DNA of 64,000 bases from Rheinheimera sp. 4Y26 (GTDB lineage: Bacteria > Pseudomonadota > Gammaproteobacteria > Enterobacterales > Alteromonadaceae): contig NZ_JAOBWS010000006.1 in NCBI RefSeq assembly GCF_025245835.1, forward strand, positions 1 through 64,000, given 5' to 3'. The notes under the pieces are model-generated. The model was not told the origin of the DNA and did no database searches. It saw only the letters and a list, made by a program, of their open reading frames with translations. Below, piece by piece: positions 1-7,600 of this stretch (its first letter is position 1; the number at the start of each line of letters is the position of its first letter). The translations under genes were made by a program, and so were the position numbers.

Positions 1-3
1 TCC

Positions 4-23
4 AAATCCGCTCCTGCGGATTT
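4..23. terminator. Perfect hairpin at the window edge, possible terminator
   Basis: Bases 4-11 and 16-23 form a perfect 8 bp inverted repeat (AAATCCGC/GCGGATTT) around a 4-base loop. It could terminate a gene lying to the left of the window, but there is no strong T-run after it. Confidence 0.35.
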
Positions 24-143
24 AGTGCTTTATGGCATTCTGGCGGAATATTGGTCGAACTTGGCATACCCATGCGAGGTAGTACAGTGACGCTGGGGTT
101 TCGAAACGCAAACAGTTTTGCGTTTCGCCAGCGGAGCAATCCC

Positions 144-241
144 GAGCTCTGCGAGGGATATCAAGGCTCCCTGATACCGTCACCAATTGACTGCCCTCCG
201 GCTGAACGGGCCTGAGCTCAGCGAAGGGCATCAAGGCTCCC
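144..241. repeat. Imperfect 28 bp direct repeat, two copies
   Basis: Bases 144-171 and 214-241 match at 24 of 28 positions; both begin GAGCTC and end ATCAAGGCTCCC. They are 70 bp apart, with unrelated sequence between them. No other copy was noticed in this window. They look like units of a dispersed intergenic repeat family, which is an inference from two copies only. Confidence 0.5.
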
Positions 242-377
242 AATTCCATCCCGCTATCAGCAAAAAATTTGCCTATTGCTAACAAAAACCTTCAAAGCAT
301 CCCCCGATTGTTTTATTGTAAAGCACCATTTCTGGCCAGAACGGCACAGCAAATAATACCGATAATAGGTAGTTCAA

Positions 378-1079
378 ATGTCTGACTTTATTGAAATTTA
401 TGAAGATGCATTGAGTCCGCAGCTTTGTGCTGAGCTGATCAAAGCTTTTGATCAAAGCCCTTTTCTGGTGCCGGGTCGTACCGGCGGTGGGGTGGACAGA
501 GAAAAAAAAATCAGTACAGATTTGTATTTAAACGACCATGCGCAATACCGTGATTTATTACAACAGGTTATTGCAGTCACCACCCAATATGCAGCTGAAT
601 ATTTTAAGAAATATCATTTTGCGTTAATAGCGCCGGTAGCCCTGACAGTGCAACATCCGAAAACCGGTGAGCCTGTGGCCTTAACCCATGAGAACTATGC
701 AGAAATTGGTGCTGATAAAGCCGAAGACTTTATGAAAGTGTTATACCGGCTGGGTCCTATTCAGGCGCAAAAATATCAGGCTGGCATTGGAAATTACAAT
801 TATTGGCACTGCGAAGTATTTCCACAGGCACCATTAAATGAACCACTGCACCGCACTTTGTTATTTATGTTTTATCTGAATGACGTGGTTGAAGGGGGGG
901 AAACAGAGTTTTATTATCAGAATAAAGCCATCCGTCCTAAAGCAGGTCGTATGGTGATAGCGCCGGCTTATTTCACCCACACCCACAGAGGTTGTGTGCC
1001 CAAATCCAATGATAAATATATTCTGACCAGCTGGATTTTATTAAATCGTGCTGAGCAGCTTTATGGCCAGCCAGCTTAA
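378..1079 (+). CDS. 2-oxoglutarate/Fe(II)-dependent oxygenase (prolyl-4-hydroxylase-like)
   Basis: A 233-residue cytosolic protein with no signal peptide. The C-terminal half carries the hallmarks of the 2OG-Fe(II) oxygenase jelly roll: a proximal metal site around H144 (WHCEVFP), the GGETEF strand at 173-178, a distal histidine at H201 or H203 (FTHTHRG), and a basic residue near K213 for 2-oxoglutarate. Family members usually have HxD at the first site; here the pattern is HxE (H144, E146), which is unusual but may still bind iron. The natural substrate cannot be told from sequence. The ATG follows an AT-rich leader with a weak GGTAG ribosome site. The gene is monocistronic and converges on elaA across a shared terminator. 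Confidence 0.8.
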   Translation: MSDFIEIYEDALSPQLCAELIKAFDQSPFLVPGRTGGGVDREKKISTDLYLNDHAQYRDLLQQVIAVTTQYAAEYFKKYHFALIAPVALTVQHPKTGEPVALTHENYAEIGADKAEDFMKVLYRLGPIQAQKYQAGIGNYNYWHCEVFPQAPLNEPLHRTLLFMFYLNDVVEGGETEFYYQNKAIRPKAGRMVIAPAYFTHTHRGCVPKSNDKYILTSWILLNRAEQLYGQPA

Positions 1080-1088
1080 ATAAAAGAA

Positions 1089-1114
1089 ACAGGCTGCCTT
1101 ATGTTGCAGCCTGT
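1089..1114. terminator. Bidirectional rho-independent terminator
   Basis: A perfect 9 bp stem (1089-1097 with 1106-1114, ACAGGCTGC/GCAGCCTGT) encloses an 8-base loop. It has A-rich sequence to the left and a T-rich tail to the right, so it can serve both the oxygenase gene and the convergent elaA. Confidence 0.8.
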
Positions 1115-1137
1115 ATGCTTTTGATTAGGTTATAAAT

Positions 1138-1605
1138 TCAGACCTGTTGTGTGACAGCCAGAATCATTTTTAAATGTGGAATATCATCTTCCAGATAAGC
1201 TTCACTGGCCGCGACAAAACCCAGACTTTCGTAAAAGCGCTGCAGGTAACACTGGGCAGAAATATGAATATCCAGACCAGGCCAGCCTTCTTTGGCAGTG
1301 GCTATGGCTTTTTGTACCAACATTTCACCTAAGCCCAGGCGACGGGCAGTTTGGGCCACGCAAACCCGGCCAATACCAGGACTACCTGCAAAGCTGACAT
1401 CTGGTGCCAGTACCCTGGCATAAGCCAGAATCTTGCCGGCTTTTTTCAGCAGAATATGCCGGGTTTGTGGGTGTAAATCTTTGTCATCCAGCTCCGGGTA
1501 AGGGCAGTTTTGCTCTACCACAAACACATCCACTCTTAATTGCAACATGGCATACAGGGTGTAAGTGTCTAATTGTTCAAATCGGACAATGTCCCATTCC
1601 ATCAT
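1138..1605 (-). CDS. elaA: GNAT-family N-acetyltransferase ElaA
   Basis: A 155-residue protein matching the ElaA branch of the GNAT acetyltransferases, including the family's N-terminal pattern LYAMLQLRVDVFVVEQNCPY at about residues 17-36 and the acetyl-CoA loop GIGRVCVAQTARRLGLGE near residues 77-94. Length is normal for ElaA. Its physiological substrate is not established in the family. Two consecutive ATG codons open the frame; an AGGA motif lies about ten bases before the first, which I chose. The gene points away from phoX and ends at the shared terminator. Confidence 0.85.
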   Translation of the reverse strand: MMEWDIVRFEQLDTYTLYAMLQLRVDVFVVEQNCPYPELDDKDLHPQTRHILLKKAGKILAYARVLAPDVSFAGSPGIGRVCVAQTARRLGLGEMLVQKAIATAKEGWPGLDIHISAQCYLQRFYESLGFVAASEAYLEDDIPHLKMILAVTQQV

Positions 1606-1696
1606 AAGGTGATCATCCTGTGCTGATTGCTTTTGGCTGCACTATACCAGAGCTGCCGGCCCGAAACCTAGCCTGACCATAGTCGAGTCTATTCTA

Positions 1697-1724
1697 GTTA
1701 ACCTGGTCACCGGCCCTGGTTAAC
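1697..1724. promoter_or_regulatory. Inverted repeat upstream of phoX
   Basis: GTTAACC at 1697-1703 pairs perfectly with GGTTAAC at 1718-1724 across 14 bases. It sits between the divergent elaA and phoX genes, just upstream of the Pho half-sites, and could be an operator. No function is known. Confidence 0.3.
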
Positions 1725-1753
1725 TGTGCCAACAGTCCGGATTTGCTGCTTTG

Positions 1754-1809
1754 TTGTCACTATTTTGTCGCTGTTTTGTCACTGTGCTGCCATCTGTAGC
1801 AGCTCTAAT
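1754..1809 (+). promoter_or_regulatory. Tandem Pho boxes and -10 element of phoX
   Basis: Four 7-base half-sites, TTGTCAC (1754-1760), TTGTCGC (1765-1771), TTGTCAC (1776-1782) and CTGCCAT (1787-1793), repeat with an exact 11-base period and 4-base T-rich spacers. This is the geometry of PhoB-binding Pho boxes, whose half-site consensus is CTGTCAT. A TCTAAT hexamer at 1804-1809 lies where a -10 element should follow a Pho box used as -35. Transcription would then begin around 1816, which rules out the longer in-frame start at 1726. PhoB control is an inference from this pattern. Confidence 0.75.
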
Positions 1810-1848
1810 GCTGGCAGAAAAAATAATCACAAACCGCCCGGAGTTGTT

Positions 1849-3855
1849 ATGTCTGATCTGCGTCCATTTGAAATTGATAACAGCGGTATTGACCCGCAAA
1901 CCAACTTTTCTGCCAACCCAGAATTTTCCGAAGTGCTGGCTGCGAACCTGCAGCGCCGTAATTTTTTAAAAGGCACTATAGGTACGGCTGTTGCCACAGT
2001 CTTTGGCGGCAGTTTATTGGGTTGTAACAGCAGCACTACGCAGGCACCAGTGCCATTGCCTGCTGCGGTATTGCCGGAGCCAGTGCAAACTTTTTTAAAT
2101 TTTAAAGCTATAACCACCAGTCGATTAGATACAGTGGTGGTACCGGATGGTTACAGCGCACGGCCGTTTTTGCCGATGGGCACACCTTTAACCGGTAGCT
2201 ATCCGGCATACCGGGTGGACGGTACCAATACGGGCGCCGATATGGAGCAACAGGTTGGCGCTCACCATGATGGTATGCATTTTTTCCCAATGGACGCACG
2301 TGCTGAAGGGAAAAACAGCAACGAAGGATTGTTGGTATTTAACCATGAATATATCGACGCCAATGTGCTGCATCAAAATGGCCCTACAGGATTACCCAGA
2401 CCAAGTGATGAAGTGCGTAAAGAAGTGGCAGCCCATGGTGTAACGGTGGCCCATATTAAGAAAGACGCCACAGGCCAGTTCCAACTGGTACAGGGCAGCC
2501 CGCTGAACCGCCGTATCACAGGTGCAACGCCAATGGATATCGCCGGCCCTGCCCGTGGTCATGCCAAAATGGTCACCAAATACAGCACAGACGGCACCCG
2601 CACCCGCGGCACCTTAAATAACTGTGGTAACGGTTACACACCCTGGGGCACTTATTTAACGGCTGAAGAAAACTGGGCCGGTTATTTTATGAATACCGAT
2701 TCACCACAACCCCGTGAACATAAACGTTATGGAGTGGGTACTAAAAATGGCCGTTATTATTGGGAAACCGCTGACTCTGGCGCCGATCAATACCAGCGTT
2801 TTAATGCCTCTACTATTGCCACTGATGCCGACCGCGATTATCGCAACGAACCAAACACCTTTGGCTGGATAGTAGAAATTGACCCCTTTAACCCAGACAG
2901 CGTGCCACAAAAACGCACCGCTTTAGGTCGTTTTGGTCACGAAGGAGTGGTGTTTGCGCCTGTGGTGGAAGGTCAGCCGGTGGTGTTTTATTCAGGTGAC
3001 GACTCTACTTTTGAATATATCTATAAATACGTGTCCAAGGCGCCTTATTTTAAAGCAACGGCCGGTGGCCATCTGCTGAATGAAGGCACCTTATACGTGG
3101 CGCGTTTTAACGACGATGGCTCAGGTGAATGGCTGGCGCTCGATATCAACTCGGAAAATTTCCGTGCTAAAGCTATGGCCGCCAATGTGGAATTTAGTAG
3201 TCAGGCTGATGTGCTGATCAACACCCGTTTAGCTGCTGACGTGGTGGGCGCCACCAAAATGGACAGACCGGAGTGGGGCGCTGTGCATCCGCAAACAGGC
3301 GAAGTGTATTTCACCTTAACCAACAACACGGCCCGCACTGATTCACAGGTGAACAAAGCCAACCCAAGGGCTAAAAATGCCACAGGCCATATTATCCGCT
3401 GGCGCGAACGTGCAGCTGCCAATAGTTTTGACTGGGATATTTTCCTGCTGGCAGGTGATGTTGGCACAGCCACAGGTGATGTAAAACTGACAGCGGATAA
3501 CCACCTGGCCAGCCCGGACGGCCTGGCTTTTGATAAAAACGGTTTATTGTGGATCCAGACCGATATGAGCGGCAGCCAGCAAAGCAGTGGCCCTTATGGC
3601 AATAACCAGATGCTGGTGGCCGACCCTAAAACCAAACAAATCAAACGTTTTTTAGTGGGGCCTGTGGATTGTGAAGTGACAGGCATCAGCTTTACACCTG
3701 ATATGAAAACCATGTTTGTCAACATCCAGCACCCGGGTGACAGGTCAACACCGACCCAGTTCACCAGTAACTGGCCAAGTGACGATAAAACACAAAGGCC
3801 ACGCTCTGCCACTGTGATAGTGACCAAAAACGACGGTGGTGTTATTGGCTCTTAA
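1849..3855 (+). CDS. phoX: PhoX-family (DUF839) Tat-exported alkaline phosphatase
   Basis: A 668-residue protein of the PhoX/DUF839 family, calcium- and iron-dependent phosphomonoesterases that release phosphate from organic esters outside the cytoplasm. The N-terminus has a twin-arginine signal with the motif RRNFLK at 36-41, then a hydrophobic stretch and a cysteine near 59. Recognisable PhoX segments include GHEGVVFAP and the FYSGDD region near residues 365-385, and SPDGLAFD in the C-terminal third. The start at 1849 has a GGAG site seven bases upstream; a longer frame from 1726 would run through the promoter and is rejected. The Pho boxes upstream predict induction by phosphate starvation. 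A strong terminator follows, so the gene is probably monocistronic. Confidence 0.88.
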   Translation: MSDLRPFEIDNSGIDPQTNFSANPEFSEVLAANLQRRNFLKGTIGTAVATVFGGSLLGCNSSTTQAPVPLPAAVLPEPVQTFLNFKAITTSRLDTVVVPDGYSARPFLPMGTPLTGSYPAYRVDGTNTGADMEQQVGAHHDGMHFFPMDARAEGKNSNEGLLVFNHEYIDANVLHQNGPTGLPRPSDEVRKEVAAHGVTVAHIKKDATGQFQLVQGSPLNRRITGATPMDIAGPARGHAKMVTKYSTDGTRTRGTLNNCGNGYTPWGTYLTAEENWAGYFMNTDSPQPREHKRYGVGTKNGRYYWETADSGADQYQRFNASTIATDADRDYRNEPNTFGWIVEIDPFNPDSVPQKRTALGRFGHEGVVFAPVVEGQPVVFYSGDDSTFEYIYKYVSKAPYFKATAGGHLLNEGTLYVARFNDDGSGEWLALDINSENFRAKAMAANVEFSSQADVLINTRLAADVVGATKMDRPEWGAVHPQTGEVYFTLTNNTARTDSQVNKANPRAKNATGHIIRWRERAAANSFDWDIFLLAGDVGTATGDVKLTADNHLASPDGLAFDKNGLLWIQTDMSGSQQSSGPYGNNQMLVADPKTKQIKRFLVGPVDCEVTGISFTPDMKTMFVNIQHPGDRSTPTQFTSNWPSDDKTQRPRSATVIVTKNDGGVIGS

Positions 3856-3952
3856 CAGCATCAGGCATTGCTGACTTTGGTTTAGATCAGCGCAGCTTTT
3901 GATATTAAAAGTCAGTTATTTAAAAGACGTCGTTTGATATGTTGTTTTGGTG

Positions 3953-3978
3953 AAAAGGACTGCCCCGGCAGTCCTTTT
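3953..3978 (+). terminator. Rho-independent terminator of phoX
   Basis: An 11 bp perfect stem (3953-3963 with 3968-3978) closes a 4-base loop and ends in a run of six T residues. It lies about 100 bases past the phoX stop codon. Confidence 0.9.
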
Positions 3979-4093
3979 TTGTGTTGCCATACCAGCTTTT
4001 GCCTTTATCTTTGCTGAACTGGCCGGATTTTATTCTGTGTAAAGTACAAATATAAGGCTGGATCTGGTCTGGCCGCAACGGCGCTGTTTCGGG

Positions 4094-4099
4094 TATAAT
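4094..4099 (+). promoter_or_regulatory. Consensus -10 hexamer for the downstream hydrolase
   Basis: A perfect TATAAT lies 100 bases before the chosen start of the hydrolase gene. The position of the -35 (about 4071-4076) has no good match to TTGACA, so the promoter is a candidate only. Confidence 0.4.
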
Positions 4100-4198
4100 T
4101 TCGCCAACTTTCCCCACCAGAAATCTGAGTTATTGTTGTTTTTCCCTTCTGGTGATCCCGCGTTAAACCGCAAAAAACTTGTGCTGTATTGTGTGCTG

Positions 4199-5593
4199 AT
4201 GCTGAAAAAAATCGCTTTATTTAAACTGGTACTGATTGCCATAGTGTTGGTCTCTGTGGTGCTTAGCTATATTCCCGACAAAGCCTATCATTTGCCTGGC
4301 GCCGATATTGCTGAGCAAAATTTCCATGTGATTGAATTTAATGATCATGGTGAGCCACACGACCCTGATCAGTGGGCTGGGCTGGCTGCACGGTTAGCAC
4401 GCCATGGCGACAAACCGTCAGAGCTGATTATTTTTATCCACGGCTGGCACCACAGCGCTTCGCCAGATGATGAGAACTTTATTGCCTTTCAGCAGTTTTA
4501 TCAGCAAATGGCTAAAAGCGACGCCGAACGTAATCTGGTCGCGCTTTATATCGGCTGGCGTGGGGATAAATATGACCCGCTATGGCTGGATGGTTCAGAC
4601 GATGCCACCAGTTGGGTAGAGCCTTTAGATTTCCCCACTATTTTTCAGCGTAAAACTGTGGCCAGGCGCATAGGTAAAACCGGTTTTTCCCAATTGCTGG
4701 ATAAACTGGATGCAGAAGTTGCAGCAGGACGGCTGCAAAGGTACACCGTTATTGGCCACAGCCTGGGCGGTGCTGTAGCGCTGCACGGCAGCAAAGACAG
4801 AATTAAACAATCGATAGAGCAGCACAAAGACAATCCCAACCTGTTTATTTTATTAAACCCGGCCGTTACTGCGCGCGAATACCGGCCTATGGATGAACTT
4901 TTGAGTCTCGACCGGCAAAAACCCGCTATGGTGGTGTTGCAGTCCAAAGGTGATTTTGCGCTGAAAGAAGCCTTTAACTGGCTGAAAGAGGGGGAAAGGG
5001 CCATGGGCAACTCCTGGGCCATTACCCATGATATTGACCGCTGCCCGCGCGGCGATTGTTCGATAAAATTGAATATTCCGTTAGCGTTACAGCAACATGA
5101 TGCCACGCCGGGTTGTAAGATGACGTTGCCAAATTCAGGCTGGATCATCCGTGCCAGATTGCAGGCCAGACGTACAGTACAAACCTGTCCGGATGCCAAT
5201 ATGCAGGCGGTTTGGGTGTTGGCGGTGTCGGACGATATTATCAGTGGCCATAATGGCATTCTGACCGAACAACATGCTTTTGCGCTGTCGGAAGTGATGG
5301 GCATGATTGATTTTTATCGTAATCAGCTACCCAAACAACATGTGGAACAACAAGCCACACCCTTAGAACCCGAACATCAGCAGCCGCCTGCCGACACTGA
5401 ACCCCAGCATAAAAACGACAAGATGCCGCAGTCAGCACACACCGAACCTGATGGTGTTGCTGCTGATGTTGCAGCCGCGGATAACACTGCGGTGGATGCC
5501 ACAACCCTGAACAGCACCGTTGCTGAGAATACAGCAGAACCAGACAGCAAAGCGCCAGAGCAGCAGCCACAGCCTGACAATATCAACAATTAA
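4199..5593 (+). CDS. Membrane-anchored alpha/beta hydrolase
   Basis: A 464-residue protein with an N-terminal hydrophobic helix (about residues 5-22) that should anchor it in the inner membrane or act as a signal. The hydrolase core shows an oxyanion strand FIHGWHH near residue 80 and the nucleophile elbow GHSLGGAVAL around residues 185-194. The last 90 residues are a low-complexity tail rich in Glu, Pro, Gln, Ala and Asp, probably disordered. I chose the ATG at 4199 because the hydrophobic helix begins there; an in-frame TTG at 4133 is possible but has no better ribosome site. The substrate is unknown. Its stop codon overlaps that of the convergent EamA gene. Confidence 0.75.
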   Translation: MLKKIALFKLVLIAIVLVSVVLSYIPDKAYHLPGADIAEQNFHVIEFNDHGEPHDPDQWAGLAARLARHGDKPSELIIFIHGWHHSASPDDENFIAFQQFYQQMAKSDAERNLVALYIGWRGDKYDPLWLDGSDDATSWVEPLDFPTIFQRKTVARRIGKTGFSQLLDKLDAEVAAGRLQRYTVIGHSLGGAVALHGSKDRIKQSIEQHKDNPNLFILLNPAVTAREYRPMDELLSLDRQKPAMVVLQSKGDFALKEAFNWLKEGERAMGNSWAITHDIDRCPRGDCSIKLNIPLALQQHDATPGCKMTLPNSGWIIRARLQARRTVQTCPDANMQAVWVLAVSDDIISGHNGILTEQHAFALSEVMGMIDFYRNQLPKQHVEQQATPLEPEHQQPPADTEPQHKNDKMPQSAHTEPDGVAADVAAADNTAVDATTLNSTVAENTAEPDSKAPEQQPQPDNINN

Positions 5594-6480
5594 TGTTTTA
5601 AAATCATCACTGTACCGGCCACTGTTAAAGCGGCGCCCAGCCAGGCACCCAGCGCAGGGCGACGCCGGTACACCAGCCAGAGCAGTGGCAATACCACCAC
5701 AGGGCTCACCGACGACAACATCGCCACTATGCCAGCATCACCTTGTTTCAGTGCCTGCAAAATTAACGTCATGCCAACGCCCATCGATAAAAAGGCGTTA
5801 AAAGCCACCATCGCCAGTACTTTGCCATTCAGTGGCAGATACACCCTGGCCACTTTAAAACCCAGCCATAACAAAGCTAAATGACAAAGCAGCGCCGTGG
5901 TCATCCGCACCGCTGAAGCGGCAATAGCGTCGATATCGGTTTCCATCAAAGGTTTGAGCATTAAGGTAGAAACCGCCTGACACAAGGCCGATAACAAACC
6001 CAAACCAATGCCAATGCCGAGCTGATGGCTGCTGTTTTCCCAGTGGTGCTGCTCAGCACTGCGTTTACCAAATAAAATGGCGCTCATCACGCCTGTGACC
6101 AGCAAACCTGAGCCCAACAGCGTCCAGCCCCAGATTTTTTCACCCAAAAACAAATAGGCCAATAGCGCTGAAAATAACGCATGAGTGGCAAAAAGTACCC
6201 CGGCACGGCGCGGGCCTAAGCGGTTCATTGAAGCAAAAAGGGCGGTGTCGCCAATCAGAATGCCAATAACACCGGACAGCGCCAACAGCCATAGCTGATC
6301 AACAGGCAAGCTGTGCCAGCTGCCACTGACAAGAGCCACAGACCACAACATCAGGCTGGCACAGGCCATACGCCAGCGGGTAAAAGCAAAAGCGCCGAGA
6401 TGAGCCGAAGCTGGTGCTGAAATTAAACTGCCAAGCGCCCAGCAAATTGCCGCGCCAAGGGCCATCCATTCGTAATGCAA
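5590..6480 (-). CDS. EamA/DMT-family transporter next to cysM
   Basis: A 296-residue protein with about ten hydrophobic helices in two similar halves, the layout of the drug/metabolite transporter superfamily with two EamA domains. The start is a TTG at 6480, two bases after the cysM stop, with an AGGA site inside the end of cysM, so translation is probably coupled to cysM. E. coli EamA exports O-acetylserine and cysteine; the pairing with a cysteine synthase gene makes a similar role plausible here, but that is inference from position. The stop codon overlaps that of the hydrolase on the other strand by two bases. Confidence 0.8.
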   Translation of the reverse strand: MHYEWMALGAAICWALGSLISAPASAHLGAFAFTRWRMACASLMLWSVALVSGSWHSLPVDQLWLLALSGVIGILIGDTALFASMNRLGPRRAGVLFATHALFSALLAYLFLGEKIWGWTLLGSGLLVTGVMSAILFGKRSAEQHHWENSSHQLGIGIGLGLLSALCQAVSTLMLKPLMETDIDAIAASAVRMTTALLCHLALLWLGFKVARVYLPLNGKVLAMVAFNAFLSMGVGMTLILQALKQGDAGIVAMLSSVSPVVVLPLLWLVYRRRPALGAWLGAALTVAGTVMILKH

Positions 6481-6482
6481 AA

Positions 6483-7409
6483 TCAGTCCTGATAATTAAA
6501 TAAACCAGAGGATAAATAACGGTCACCCCGGTCACAGACAATAGCAACCACCACAGCACCTGGTTGCTGCTCGGCAATTTTGATGGCTGCAAATACAGCG
6601 CCGCCTGAACTGACGCCGGCACAAATACCTTCTTCCCGCGCTAAACGCCGGGTGGTGGCAACGGCATCGGCTTCTGACACATCCAGCACTAAATCCACTC
6701 TGCTTTTCTGATAAAAACCAGGCAGATAAGCTTCAGGCCAGCGCCTGATACCAGGAATAGAACTGCCTTCGGACGGTTGTAAACCAATGATCTGAATATT
6801 GGGGTTTTGCTGTTTTAAATAAGTCGACACACCCATAATGGTGCCGGTAGTGCCCATGCTGGAGACGAAATGGCTGACAAGGCCACGGCTTTGCAGCCAG
6901 ATCTCAGGGCCGGTGCTTGCCACATGCGCCGCCGGATTGTCCGGGTTATTAAACTGATCCAGCACCTTGCCTTTGCCCTCGGCCTGCATTTTTAGCGCTA
7001 AATCGCGGGCGCCTTCCATGCCGTCTTTTTTACTGACCAGAATCAGCTCTGCACCATAAGCCTGCATTGAGGCTTTGCGTTCGCTGGTGGCAGCGTCCGG
7101 CATAATCAGCACCATACGATACCCTTTAATAGCCGCCGCCATGGCCAGAGCTATGCCGGTATTGCCGCTGGTGGCTTCAATAATAGTGTCGCCCGGCTGA
7201 ATATCTCCACGCAGTTCGGCCTGAGTGATCATATTCAGCGCTGGCCTATCTTTGACCGAACCTGCCGGGTTATTGCCTTCCAGTTTTAACAACACAGTGC
7301 TTTGGGTATGAGCGGCCATGCGTTGCAGCCGCACTAGCGGCGTCTGGCCTACAAAATCAGCAATAGTAGGAAATTGGGCGGCAAGATCAGTTGGGGCCTG
7401 TGTTGACAT
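6483..7409 (-). CDS. cysM: Cysteine synthase B (CysM)
   Basis: A 308-residue pyridoxal-phosphate enzyme of the cysteine synthase family, making cysteine from O-acetylserine and sulfide or, in the CysM branch, thiosulfate. The PLP lysine lies in GSVKDRPALN near residue 53; the PLP phosphate loop appears as EATSGNTGIALA near residue 80, and SSGGA lies in the C-terminal part. The CysM-type NNPAGSVKDRPA pattern separates it from CysK. Two ATG codons are adjacent; the second (7409) has better spacing from GGAG and is chosen. It probably forms a two-gene operon with the EamA transporter. Confidence 0.9.
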   Translation of the reverse strand: MSTQAPTDLAAQFPTIADFVGQTPLVRLQRMAAHTQSTVLLKLEGNNPAGSVKDRPALNMITQAELRGDIQPGDTIIEATSGNTGIALAMAAAIKGYRMVLIMPDAATSERKASMQAYGAELILVSKKDGMEGARDLALKMQAEGKGKVLDQFNNPDNPAAHVASTGPEIWLQSRGLVSHFVSSMGTTGTIMGVSTYLKQQNPNIQIIGLQPSEGSSIPGIRRWPEAYLPGFYQKSRVDLVLDVSEADAVATTRRLAREEGICAGVSSGGAVFAAIKIAEQQPGAVVVAIVCDRGDRYLSSGLFNYQD

Positions 7410-7600
7410 CATTCACTCCGGCTGCAGCGACAAAGCCGCTAGTGTAACGGAAGACCGGGACAAGGCCAACGCGGATCCGGCGAAGTGTTGCAGCAGCTGA
7501 TGTATCAGCTTTTGCTTTACCCGTTCAGTTCATTTTATATTCATCGTTTTGTGTGCAAGTTAAGCTGCTCAATTCAAACCCTTTATGCAAAAGGACCAGC

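Larger units (their letters stand above)
1..377. other. Intergenic region without a convincing gene
   Basis: This stretch before the first gene holds a perfect hairpin at its left edge and a pair of imperfect direct repeats. A minus-strand open frame covers 22-285, but it lies across both repeats, has no ribosome binding site I can see, and its translation has no recognisable domain. I therefore treat it as repeat sequence, not a gene. The last 70 bases before 378 are AT-rich and probably hold the promoter of the oxygenase gene. Confidence 0.5.

Noticed and set aside
22..285. An 87-residue minus-strand frame at the window start.
   Set aside because: It runs through both copies of an intergenic repeat, lacks a ribosome site and has no domain.
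1726..1848. A longer N-terminus for phoX.
   Set aside because: It would place the Pho boxes and promoter inside the coding region; the GGAG-preceded ATG at 1849 leads straight into the twin-arginine signal.
4645..5304. A 219-residue minus-strand frame inside the alpha/beta hydrolase gene.
   Set aside because: It is antisense to a gene with clear catalytic motifs, and its own translation has no recognisable domain.
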